NCBI GenBank assembly: GCA_009763385.1
Contig: CM019822.1
Location: 25,290,842-25,354,841, forward strand
Direction of reading: 5' to 3'
DNA length: 64,000 nucleotides
Source of the DNA: Coix lacryma-jobi var. lacryma-jobi
Taxonomy: Eukaryota > Streptophyta > Magnoliopsida > Poales > Poaceae
Both the position numbers and the translations under genes were made by a program. This document shows, piece after piece, positions 10,772-20,705 of the stretch. The notes under the pieces are model-generated. The model did not search any database. It was given only the letters and a program-made list of their open reading frames with translations, and had not been told where the DNA came from. Numbering within the stretch: the stretch's first letter is position 1; every line of letters starts with the position of its first letter.

Positions 10772-11308
10772 CTATAACTCCTTTCTTCTATCTCTGTGAA
10801 TCTTGATGCCTAGAACAAAAGATGCTTCACCGAGATCTTTCATATTAAATTTTGAGGAGAATAAATCTTTTGTCTCCCTTAATAGACTGATATCACTACT
10901 CGCGAGTAAGATATCATCTACGTACAAGATTAGAAAAATAAATTTTCCATTCTTGAACATAGAGTACACACAGTTGTCCTCAACATTTTTCATAAACCCA
11001 AACTTTTTTATTGTGCCATCAAACTTTAAATACCACTGTCTGGATGCTTGTTTCAATCCATAAATGGATTTCTTCAAGCGACATCCCATCTGTTCTTTTC
11101 CTTTCACGACAAAACCTTTCGGTTGTGCCATGTAAACGTTTTCCTTCAACTCACCATTAAGGAAAGCCGTTTTCACATCCATCTGATGCAACTCTAAATC
11201 ATAATGTGCTACTAGAGCCATTATGATTCTGAAGGAATCTTTACATGAGACTGGAGAAAAGGTCTCATTGTAATCAATCCCTTCCCTTTGCGTAAAGCCT
11301 TTTGCCAC
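10772..11308 (-). pseudogene. Copia reverse transcriptase fragment
   Basis: Same frame as the gag-integrase fragment upstream, separated from it by two TGA codons. Contains the RT thumb/palm: QMDVKTAFLNGEL, YGLKQASRQWY and the catalytic YVDDILLAS near residue 128. It ends by frameshift near 10785, after which the next frame continues the family sequence. The catalytic aspartates are present; loss of function comes from the breaks. Confidence 0.93.
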
Positions 11309-11413
11309 AAGTCGCGCTTTGAACCTTTCTACATTCCCTTGGGAGTCATATTTCGTCTTATAGACTCATTTGCAGCCTACCGTTTTGGCCCCTTTAGGAA
11401 TTATCTCCAAGTC

Positions 11414-14188
11414 TCAAACACCGTTGGTACTCATTGAATTTATCTCATCTTCCATGGCCTCAAGCCACTTGGACGAGTGCTCGCTTCTCATGGTCTGTTC
11501 AAATGAGGTGAGATCACCCTCCATTTGAAACTCTTCAGTGTTATACACTTCATAATCTGCAGGAATAGCAGATCTTCTAGCTCTTTGGGACCTCCTCGGT
11601 CCATCATCAGATGGCTCTTGTTCAATCGGAACTTGTTGTTGTTCTTCCTCATGCGCAACACTAGTTTCAATGGGTTCCTGTGAAACAGGTTCCTCATGTT
11701 CACTAGGTGCTGCCACAGGGACATTAACAACAGGTTCTGTCACTACAGTATCTGGTACCGTGGGGACATTGGGAACAAGTAGTGAGAAGAATGATTCCTG
11801 AATCATCGGAGTGGGTACATATACCCGCTTCTCTTCAAGATCAATCTTGTGCACTGCCTGACTCCCCCTGATCAATTCATCCTCCAAGAACACAGCGTGT
11901 CTCGTTTCTACGAACTTTGTATATCTGTCCGAACAGTAGAAACGATAACCCTTGGACTTTTCAAGATAACCGATAAAATGACAACTCACTGTTTTGGGAT
12001 CCAGTTTCCCAATGTTCGGGTTAAACACTTTGGCCTCAGCGGGACACCCCCCCACACGAAAATAGTTTAGTGAGGGTACTCTTCCTGTCCACAATTCATA
12101 CGGTGTTTTAGGCACCGACTTACTTAGGACCCTGTTTAGAATGTGAATAGCGGTTTTTAACGCCTCTATCCACAGACTTAGTGGCAGGGATGAATAACTC
12201 ATCATGCTGCGCACCATATCCATCAGGATACGGTTGCGCCTTTCTGCCACTCCATTTTGTTGAGGCTCCCCCGGTGTGGAGTACTGAGCAACTATGTCAT
12301 TTTCCTGCAAGAACTTTGCAAAAGTTCCAGGAATTTGGCCATATGGGGTATGTTGCCCATAATACTCTCCACCGCGAACGGAATGTACTACTTTAATCTT
12401 TAAGTTGTGCTGATTTTCAACTTCAAGCTTAAAGATCTTAAATTTATACAATGCTTCCGATCTCTCTTTAATTGGATAAATATAGCCATAGCGAGAATAA
12501 TCATCTGTGAATGTTATAAACGAGTCATAACCATCCACACTTTTAACAGGGAACGGTCCACAAATATCAGTGTGGACTATTTGTAATATTCTCGCACTTC
12601 TTTTGGCATCTTTCTTTATTTGCTTTACATATTTACCTTTGATGTAGTCGATGCACTGCTCAAAGTCTGTGAACTCTAATGGAGGAAGAATCTCATTCTT
12701 TACTAATCTTTCTATTCTCCCCCTCGAAATATGGCCTAAACGACAGTGCCATAATTTCGACGACGCATCTTGAGTTCGCTTTCGCTTTCTATTCGGATTG
12801 TTCGACGAGGATACAATCTCATTCACATTCTCATTGCTGACAACATTCATATTATCACAAAGAGATAACAAATAAAGATCTTCTTGCGCGAAGGCAAGAC
12901 CAACACATTTATTATTAAATAGTATTTCACACTTGCCATCTCCAAAATGACAACCATAACCATGTTTATCTAAACGTGAAACACTTATCAAGTTTCTATG
13001 CAATGAAGGTACAAATAAAACATCTTTAAGAATCAAAATGAATCCATTATTAAGCTGTAGAGGAAGATCGCCAACAGCTTCAACATCAGCTCGAACTCCA
13101 TTGGCGACTCTAACCCATCTTTCGCTTCTTTGCATAGTCCTTGTCGAACTGAATCCCTGTAAACAATTTGCAACATGAACAGTTGCACCAGAGTCAATCC
13201 ACCAAGTAGATTTATCAAATTGAACATATAAAGATTCATTTACAAATGTAATAACATTCTCACCATTGCTTGTCAAAATCTTTCTTAAAAAGACTGGACA
13301 ATCTTTCTTGTGGTGTCCCTGCTTCAGGCACTCGAGGCACTGATTAGGGTCCACCATCCTCCTTTGCGGTTGCATTTGCATTTGCTGTTGCTGAGGCTGA
13401 GGCCTATACTGTTGCTGTTGCTGAGGCCTATACTGTTGCATTGGCTTGTTACCCTGAGCCTTTGAAGTGCTAGGGCTGCCATTGCCTTTTTTCACATAGT
13501 TGATTTCACCACCAGTTGCACCCTTGATCCTTTCCTCCTCTTGGGCACACATGGCTATCAACTTGTCCAATGACCAATCCTCATGATTATTGTTGTAGGA
13601 AACAACAAAGGTTTCGAACTCTTTTGGCAGTGAAGCGAAAATTAGATGGATAAGGAATTTCTGAGAAATAGCTAATTCCTTGTCCATTGGTTTAAGCTTA
13701 GATGTCATACTGTTCATTTTCAGGATACGGTCTCTTACACCACCAGCAGCATACTTTTCAGTGATCAATTTCTTGATCACCTCGGTGGCATAAGTCTTTG
13801 AGGAACCAGTAAACTGATTCTTCGACCTTTCCAGAATTTCAGTGACCGTGTCACATTCTGGTGGGAGCGAGTTCAGGATGGCAGGATCTACAGTGTTCTT
13901 AACAACTGCAACCAACTTCTTGTTGGTCTTTTCCCACCTAACCCGCTTCAGATCATGTTTCAACTTTTCTTGACCAAAGTCCAGTTCTCGCTGTTTCCAA
14001 GCGGCATCATCCTCACCTGCCTCTCTCACAGGCTCCTTGAGCACTACAGGTCGAGGCTTAGTGAGGATCCAGTCAACCTCAGCCAACAGAAAGGTCAGCT
14101 CAATTTTCTTCTCCCACTCCAAGTGGTTATCCCCCTTGAGAGGTGGGATATCTTTAACCATGTTCATCAGAATGGAGCATGAAAACAT
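11414..14188 (-). pseudogene. Copia gag, protease and integrase
   Basis: 924-residue N-terminal part of the polyprotein. The true start is probably Met8 or Met10, just before VKDIPPLKGDN. Gag (UBN2-like) occupies about 1-280 and ends in a Gln-rich stretch. A CCHC zinc knuckle (CLECLKQGHHKKDC) is near 282, the aspartic protease WIDSGATVH near 330, the GAG-pre-integrase segment LWHCRLGH near 480, and the integrase core from HTDICGP near 538. In the integrase the second catalytic Asp of the D,D(35)E triad is Val (HSVRGGEY where RSDRGGEY is usual, near 603), while the Glu in NGVAERRNR is kept. The frame ends at TGA (11414-11416), where the family has Trp; 18 codons on, a second Trp position is also TGA. 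Confidence 0.95.
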
Positions 14189-15606
14189 AGTTCAAAATAT
14201 AGTGAGAACAATATAAAACATAGTAAATGAGTTGCTTTTATGCATTATAACTAAATCACCGTTGAGCAGAAATAGAAATAATGCATAAACCTTTAATGGA
14301 ACAGTGATTATAATATTATTATTTATCAACGTTGGTCAGAAAAATAATAACATCATAATGACAAAAATATATTCTTTTCAAAATTAAATTCTCCCATTGG
14401 TTCGAATTTAATAATGAAAATTAAAATCAAAGTACGTAGCGGAAACAATTAACAATTCTTTATATTTCATTTTTCCAAAAGCAATTCACGTTCTTTAATA
14501 TTCTCTGTGCAAAAATTTTGGTTGGAATAAATTTACACAGAAAATATACATTAAAACAGTTAATAAGCCATCAAAATATATTGATAAAAGCTTCTGGAAA
14601 AAGAAAAAAATCCAAAACTGTGCAATAGTGCCAATTTGGCCCACGGCGGCCTGCCCGGCCCAGACGGCCGGCAGCGCCCTGCGCGCCCACTCCCCCTCCC
14701 GCGCCCAGGCCGCAACCTGGGCCTGGGCCGGGATTTCAGCCCACCGCGTTCTCCGTCTTGGGCTCAGAGTTGGCCTGGACGCTGTCATCCGTCGATCTTC
14801 ATCGGACGGCTGGTCGTGCTCCTCGCGCGACTAAAACCAGCGTCGGCTGCCTTCTCCCCGAAACCCTACCCATTTCTTTCCCACGCGCCGCCAGCTTCCA
14901 ACTTGCGGCGGCAGGACCTGCACGGCAGCTCTGGCCGGCGGCCATGACGGCCCGGCCGGACGCCTTGCCGGCTCTTTTCCCTCTCTCTCTCCCTTCTCTC
15001 GACGGCGCCCAACACAGAGAGCGACCGGCGACGGCCTTTGGCCGGAGGAAAGCAGGAAGGTGGCGCCGCCGCGAGGCTCCTCGCCGGCGTGCGCGCTCGC
15101 CGAAAGGCCGAACGCGCCGCCGTCGAGTGGCCCCTCGGTGGTGCCCGAGTTGCTGCACTGGCGAGCCCAGGGCTCGGCCGGGACTCACCCCGCGCGAATG
15201 CGGTTGCTTTTTTTGTTTGAATTCGATCCGATTGGATCGGATCCACTTTCTGCTTTCATCAGTTTTAGGGTTAGGATCCCTTGGATCAAACCCTCCTTTT
15301 CTTTTCGATCCGAACGTCGGCAAGCCGGCGTGCGGTCGCACTGTCCGGATCAAAGGTTGACCCGTCGATGTCATTCTGCCCTTCCCCTCTCTGAGTTAGG
15401 GTTAGGGTTCGGATCCGATTGGATTGGATCCACTTTTGCTCTCCCTAACCCTTTCTCCCCCGATCCAGATCAGAGGATGTTAGGGTTAGGTGATTTCGGA
15501 TCGAAAACGATCCCTGTCTGTTCCCCTCTTAGGGTTCATCCGAAAACGGATGTGCAAAACTTTTACCCTCTTAGGGTTTGCCCCAAAGCCAGATCCACTA
15601 TCTAGA
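14189..15606 (-). other. Copia 5' leader between PBS and gag
   Basis: Untranslated leader of about 1.4 kb. The half near the 5' LTR (14640-15606) is GC-rich and holds several degenerate GGATCCGATTGGATCGG-like stretches and TTAGGGTT groups; the half near gag is AT-rich. Frames in the GC-rich part overlap on both strands without domains. A leader this long is unusual for copia elements and could be acquired sequence. Confidence 0.6.
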
Positions 15607-15622
15607 GTGGCGTCTGATACCA
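15607..15622 (-). other. Copia primer-binding site
   Basis: TGGTATCAGACGCCAC on the minus strand, one base after the 5' LTR. The first ten bases match the usual copia site complementary to the 3' end of initiator methionine tRNA. Confidence 0.85.
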
Positions 15623-15623
15623 T

Positions 15624-16147
15624 TGATAGATACGCAGGATCACTAGGTAGTAGATCTAGCCGGGTAGATCATTAACCGTTCATAAACAAAACCTATGAAC
15701 TACTAGGAACTAGATCCGAAGGGGAGGGATGACTAGGAGTGCATACCTAGGTTGTCCGAACCTAAAGAAGTAGTAGATGAGGCAGAGCCGCCACCCGCCA
15801 TGGCCTCCGGGCTCCTGGGGACGTCGGCGACGGGAGGGGGAGACGACGGCGTAGGTGTCTGGCGGTGATGACGTAGACGGACGTGGTCCAGAGGGACAGG
15901 GTTGAGGAACGGCGGCGGCGGAGCTTCCCGTCGCTGGCTGCGCCCCTCTCAGATCGGATTAGGGTTTGTCGGTGGAGAACAGTGGCTCACGGTGAACCTC
16001 GTACCCAGAGCCACCGGCCCCCACCCTCTTTATATGCGCAGTGCGACGGGGGTCCGCCAGCCATTAAGTGGGTTGAGCGCCCCCGATCAGGACGCGAGGT
16101 CAAAGCCCAGTGACCATTGGGTCACTGGCTGAGAGATCAGTCTAACA
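15624..16147 (-). repeat. Copia 5' LTR
   Basis: 524 bp; pair of 9251-9776. A TATA-like TATAAAG lies on the minus strand near 16029-16036. Immediately followed by the TSD CTAGA. Confidence 0.95.
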
Positions 16148-17179
16148 CTAGAAGCCTAGAATCGCAACAGAATTGCGACATCATACGGCCGCACATTTCG
16201 TCAATACATGGAGTCCCAAGAAACAACACGACCCGACCCGACCGAGCGCCCGCACGGGCACGGCATGCTAGCCGAGCCGACGTCCTGACGACCTACAGGC
16301 TACTACAGCTGCAGAGCATGTATGGATTTTGGAGAGAGGCAGGAGGAAAATGAAACGCAAGGAAAGGCGAGAAGGAAGGAACACATAAGAACGACGCGGA
16401 TGGATATGTTCTCCGATCCGATGCCTGCTTCGTAATACGTGCAACTGAGTAGTGGGGGGCACATGTTCTTCAAATGATGATAGTAATTTTTCCCTTTTAT
16501 TTATCATGTCATGGAAAATTCATTTTTTAATAACGGGAACCAACAATTTAGCTGTTATCAAAATTATTTTTCCTTATAGAATTATAAATTTTTGTGTATT
16601 GAACTTTGATGAATCAACAGCGAACTGGGCCTTGAATCCTTTGATGATTGGGTCCCGTTCGGTGTTTTGTTCACTGCTCGCAGAAGCCCATGGACATGGA
16701 AGAGCCCGACTGCGTGAGCCAAACTTGGGCCCGCACCAACATCACGGTTTTGACAGATTCTATACTGGTTTGTGGTTTCGTCTGATCGTCTATATCTGCT
16801 CAACCAATCAAGCTGCAGCATAAGTTAAACATGAACTGAACCTGTTTCTAGATGAAAGAAAATTTTATTTCTGGCTCTATGTAAGAACTGCATAAATCCA
16901 TCTATTAGGAGCTGTTTGGTAAGATTTATTATGGCTGATTCTGCGACTGATGCTATTTTAATGTGAGAGAAATACGTTGTTTCATGACTGAAAAACAGAT
17001 TTGATGCTGGCCAATGACTCCGAGGAAAGGCTAACAAACAAACAAGTGCTATTTCCAACTGAAGGGGAAAAATTGCTATGCATATGGTCAGTTTGACAAT
17101 GTCCTTTCTATTTTAGAATCTTTTTGAAAGTTGATTCTATGTTAGAATTGATTCTCTAACTTAAGTTAGTTCCCTATTA
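16148..17179. other. Intergenic, no gene recognised
   Basis: Continuation of the sequence left of 9250, displaced by the copia insertion. Mixed composition, with several short frames lacking domains or codon bias. A stretch near 16910-17050 has TGTTTGG-like sequence at both ends and might be an old MITE, but the ends match poorly. Confidence 0.4.
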
Positions 17180-17437
17180 CTACCTCCGGTCCCTTTTATA
17201 AGGCGCGACAGACAATGACACGGTCTCCTAAATTACACTTTGACCATTCATTTACTTTATATTATATTATTTATGTTTATGAACTTATGATTGTTGGATA
17301 GTACAATTGTTTACGGATCTAACCATATTAAATTTATGTTATAATAATTAAATATTATTAACTAAATCATTGGTCAAAGTTTTTAAAGTTTGAATCTTGA
17401 CTCTGTGTGTATGCCTTATAAAAGGGACCGGAGGGAG
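17180..17437. mobile_element. Stowaway-type MITE
   Basis: 258 bp with terminal inverted repeats: CTACCTCCGGTCCCTTTTAT on the left, and CTCCCTCCGGTCCCTTTTAT when the right end is reverse-complemented. Flanked by TA on each side (17178-17179, 17438-17439). CTCCCTCCG ends plus a TA target are diagnostic of Stowaway (Tc1/mariner-related) elements in grasses. Confidence 0.92.
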
Positions 17438-17672
17438 TAATTTCTAAGATAAATTCTATGCATACAATGATTTTCTATCTGAAGTGAATCAAGATAAGCT
17501 ACTTTTTTTTAGCTCCCAACCCTCTAGTTCATAGAGAATCATTTGTTTGAGCTTCTCATAGACATCGAATGTTTAGATGCTAATCGGAAGGACTAAATAT
17601 GAGCTAATTATAAAATTAATTAATTACACAGATGGATGCTAATTCGCTAGACGAATAAAGTAATCCTAATTA
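17438..17672. other. AT-rich interval with MITE-like remnant
   Basis: The stretch 17560-17670 (GGACTAAATATGAGCTAATT, then GCTAATTCGCTAGACGAATA) resembles one end of a common grass MITE family, but no matching second end is seen. No gene. Confidence 0.35.
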
Positions 17673-17876
17673 AGGATCTGTTTGAATGAACTAGGACTAT
17701 TGTTTAGCTGACTAGTAGTTAGGTGACTAGTGATTAGTTTAGTACTATTTGGATCCAAGAACTAACATACTACTATAGAGTATAACTACTTTTTAGTCCT
17801 AAATAGTTGGGTTGTATGGACTAGTGAACTACTTAGTTAAGATGTGGACTAGTTATTAGTCCACATATTTAGATCC
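17673..17876. mobile_element. Tourist-like MITE
   Basis: About 204 bp. The left end AGGATCTGTTTGAATG and the reverse complement of the right end (GGATCTAAATATGTGG) form a short imperfect inverted repeat. TTA occurs on both sides (17670-17672 and 17877-17879). Interior rich in ACTAGT/TTAGTC motifs. Ends less certain than for the Stowaway element. Confidence 0.45.
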
Positions 17877-17926
17877 TTATTAAGGACTAAACTTTAGTCA
17901 ACTAGTTGTTAGTCTGTTAGTCTATG

Positions 17927-18175
17927 CACTACAACGGAAATGGGCTATAGCCTCTGTCGGCAAGGGCCTTTTAGCCCCGGTTGCCGAGCCGGGACTACGC
18001 TTTCGGGACTAAAGACCCCCCTTTAGTCCCGGCTCCGGTCACCGGGGCTAAAGCCCCCCCTTAGTCCCGGTTGGTAATACCATGCGGGACTAAAGGGTGC
18101 TGCCAGCGGTGCCCCGCAGCAGCACCCTTCAGCCCCGGCTGGTATTACTAGCTGGGACTAAAGGGTCCCCTGGTT
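17927..18175. repeat. CACTA left subterminal repeat region
   Basis: At least eight copies of the CCGGGACTAAAG/CTTTAGTCCCGG motif in both orientations within about 250 bp, able to form strong hairpins; mirrors 25615-25904. Confidence 0.85.
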
Positions 18176-18251
18176 TTTTCTTTTTATTTTCTTTTCAGTT
18201 CTGTTTTTAGTTTTGTTTATTTATTTGATAGGTTTTCCAATATGTATTCTT

Positions 18252-18259
18252 TGCTGCTA

Positions 18260-18296
<37 letters not shown>

Positions 18297-18306
18297 ATTA
18301 GCAGCA
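18252..18306. repeat. TA microsatellite with palindromic flanks
   Basis: About 39 bp of TA repeat bordered by TGCTGCTAATA on the left and its exact reverse complement TATTAGCAGCA on the right, so the whole 55 bp can fold as one hairpin. Lies inside the CACTA element. Confidence 0.75.
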
Positions 18307-18499
18307 TAACACAATAAGCCTTATTGCATGCATATATAATTCAATAATTGAACTATAGAACTATATATATATATATAAATATATGTACATAAAATTACAA
18401 GCAATATACATAAAAGTTATCCAAATATCTATCTACACAAGTTGTACTCCAAAGTTAGTACTGTAAACCTATTACAAGTTGTACTCCATCTAAAGATCT

Positions 18500-20690
18500 A
18501 TAGGGCATATAAATGATCATCATTGTTTGGAATCAACTTCTCGTTGGTATTATAATAGAACTCGCCGTTTAGATTTATGACTTGTTCCCGAAGAAATCCT
18601 GCTATTGTCTCTGGTATTGCTTTCAATTGGTCTTGTAGCATCATTTTTTGCTTCAACCAGTCAGTCTTCAATTAAATTAGAGAAGATATTAGTAATATCT
18701 ATATTATCAATATTAAGTCTATAAAAAATGAAAAGAAACATGTTATTACGTACTTTGATGATTTCTTCAGAAATTCTATTTGATTCTATCATCATGTACT
18801 CGCAAACATAGAATCCATATAAGGCCGTGTTTGGACCGTGTTTGCTCAGCTTATGAGCGGAAAACGCACAAGAGGGTCGCCAAATGGGTCACGGGTCACG
18901 ATGCAACGCTTAAATCGGACACGTTTCTGCGATTGTGGATCGCCTGCAGTGTATCCCATAACGCGAGCCCGAGGCCGCGATTTCCAAAACGCTCGCGTTT
19001 TCCTGCGTGCCCCATGCTCGCCTCATTCTTGCTCCCGTGCGGTGACGCTTCCTCCTCTCCGCCGCCGGTCTCCACCCCAGTGCCTACCTCTGTCCCGACC
19101 ACCTCCTCCCTTGGGCCAGATCCGCCAGCGGTGGGACCTCCGGTGGCGGCCTCAACAACCACACCGCCCCGACTGCTTGCTGCCCCTTCGGTTCGGCACC
19201 ACCCTGATGCCAGCCCCGCCTTCGACCTTGGCCCTAGCGCCGCCGGCCCCGCCTACGCTCGGCCGAATCGGCCGCCCCGTCATACTCAGCACCGACCAAC
19301 GACTCGAGGGAGCAACTCTGCTAGGGGAGCTCCGCGTCGTTGGCAGGCCGGCTCCGCTCCCCACTGGGCAGATCTGCCGGTGGGCAGCTCCTTCCCGAGC
19401 CGCCGGAGCGTTGCTGGCTGCTGCTTTGCCGCTGGCGGGCCATCCCTCCCCTCCGCGTGAAACGCTGGCCGGTCACCTCATGCCTCCGCGCTGTCCCTCC
19501 CCTTCGCTCAACTCCGCGCACGGCCGAAAATTGCAACCGGAATTTCCGAGTCCATGTCTCACTGCAAATAATCATGACAACCAAACGCTTAGCTTAGATT
19601 TTACATATCATGGCTTATCTTGTAATCGTGCTCAGCTTATAAGCAAAATCTAGTTAAGTGGAATCAAACAGGGCCTAAGTTGGTACCCTGTTTTTGTCTC
19701 AAAATCCACTGTAGAATGAAAAGATTCATCTCGTAATAAAGATATGATATATGACATGATATAATAAAGATACATGTACATTGACGAAGGTGTAAACTTA
19801 CTGGTAGTCGTGGCTTTATTGTAAGTGGTGCCTTACACTGACTCATATGTTCCCGAGCAATGAATTTTTCCCAAACCCTAATGAAACATTATTAGTTGGA
19901 TCATTATTTAATTAGTACCCTTTGTACAAGCTTAGTCTATACTTTAAGCATGCAAGCTAGGGATCGAAAAATTACCTTTGGAGGATGTCTATCATATCTT
20001 GGTAATCTTCTTGCGGTTTGCTCAACGAGTCATAGATTAACACATTGCTGCGTTTGAGATCGATGACCATCAGTATCCAGTGATAGCTGTTCGTACACAT
20101 GATTCATATATAGATTATTAGGGTTAAGTAAAATAAAAATGTGCACATACTTATTATTAACTATATATGTCTCACGCACTTACAGTTGTATGGGAAGAGA
20201 ATTCTTTCTCTATCTTTTTGGTTCACGAAGAACCTCATGAGATTCATACACGACTCATCGCTCCAAGTCGATGAAGGGTTTGGAGCCTTGAAAACAACAT
20301 ATGGATTAACAAACCCAACAAAATTGTCATGTTTATCTCTGAGCTGAGTCATCTGATACCTGCAATATCGAGTCGATCCATAAGTATGTGTGTAAGAATA
20401 CTACATACTATATACACATACTAGAGAGTTCAATGAAAACTATAAAAGAAACACTTACAAACAATAGCAGCTAAGGAGCGATTTGTCTAGTGTGTCCATA
20501 TGACATAGCTGGTGTAATTCCTCCATCTGGACTAAGATTAGGTCATCGCCATGGAAGTAATGATAGTTCCGAATTCGGACAGAAATTCAATTGACATCAC
20601 CGTCTAAGCCTCCATGCACCATTTGTTGATTGCAAACATCTGCGTACCAAGTACATGTAAGTGATTGAGGTTCATTAGACTCCTGCCCGG
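18500..20690 (-). pseudogene. CACTA second gene, C-terminal Ulp1 (C48) protease-like part
   Basis: Exon-like pieces on the minus strand, interrupted by introns, stops and the element at 18823-19675. A segment near 20161-20352 reads QLRDKHDNFVGFVNPYVVF. A segment near 19985-20090 reads SYHWILMVIDLKRSNVLIYD then SLSKPQEDYQDMIDIL, which resembles the His...Asp region of Ulp1-like cysteine proteases that many grass CACTA elements carry. The end near 18540-18660 reads QLKAIPETIAGFLREQVINL. No continuous frame remains. Function in transposition is unknown for the family. Confidence 0.65.
18823..19675. mobile_element. Non-autonomous element with GC-rich cargo, inserted in the CACTA gene
   Basis: Left end GGCCGTGTTTGGACCGTGTTTGCTCAGCTTATGAGC-like; the right end, reverse-complemented, begins GGCCCTGTTTGATTCC and then has a related GCTTATAAGCTGAGC palindrome. 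Flanked by TAA on both sides (18820-18822 region and 19676-19678). The 853-bp interior is far GC-richer (18960-19530) than the AT-rich CACTA around it and encodes only Pro/Ala/Arg-rich frames on both strands. This is the profile of a Pack-type element that picked up genomic GC-rich sequence. Family (Harbinger-like or hAT-like) is uncertain. Confidence 0.6.
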
Positions 20691-20705
20691 TGCAAAATTT
20701 CTCCT

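Larger units (their letters stand above)
9251..16147 (-). mobile_element. Complete Ty1/copia retrotransposon, inactive
   Basis: Two LTRs of 526 and 524 bp with TG...CA ends (TGATAGATAC...CAGTCTAACA on the plus strand) flank gag-pol on the minus strand. TSD CTAGA is present on both sides (9246-9250, 16148-16152). A primer-binding site for initiator Met tRNA and a polypurine tract are in the right places. Domain order gag, protease, integrase, RT, RNase H identifies Ty1/copia. Two in-frame TGA codons, one frameshift and a lost integrase aspartate make it non-functional. The LTRs are very similar by eye, so insertion is fairly recent. Confidence 0.97.

Noticed and set aside
15240..15580. TTAGGGTT groups resembling telomere repeats
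   Set aside because: Only isolated, irregular copies inside the copia leader; plant telomeres are long TTTAGGG arrays.
18780..19653. Pro/Ala/Ser-rich frames of 226 and 271 residues as a possible host gene
   Set aside because: Lies within a TIR-bounded insertion, frames overlap each other and the opposite strand, and neither has a recognised domain; treated as cargo.
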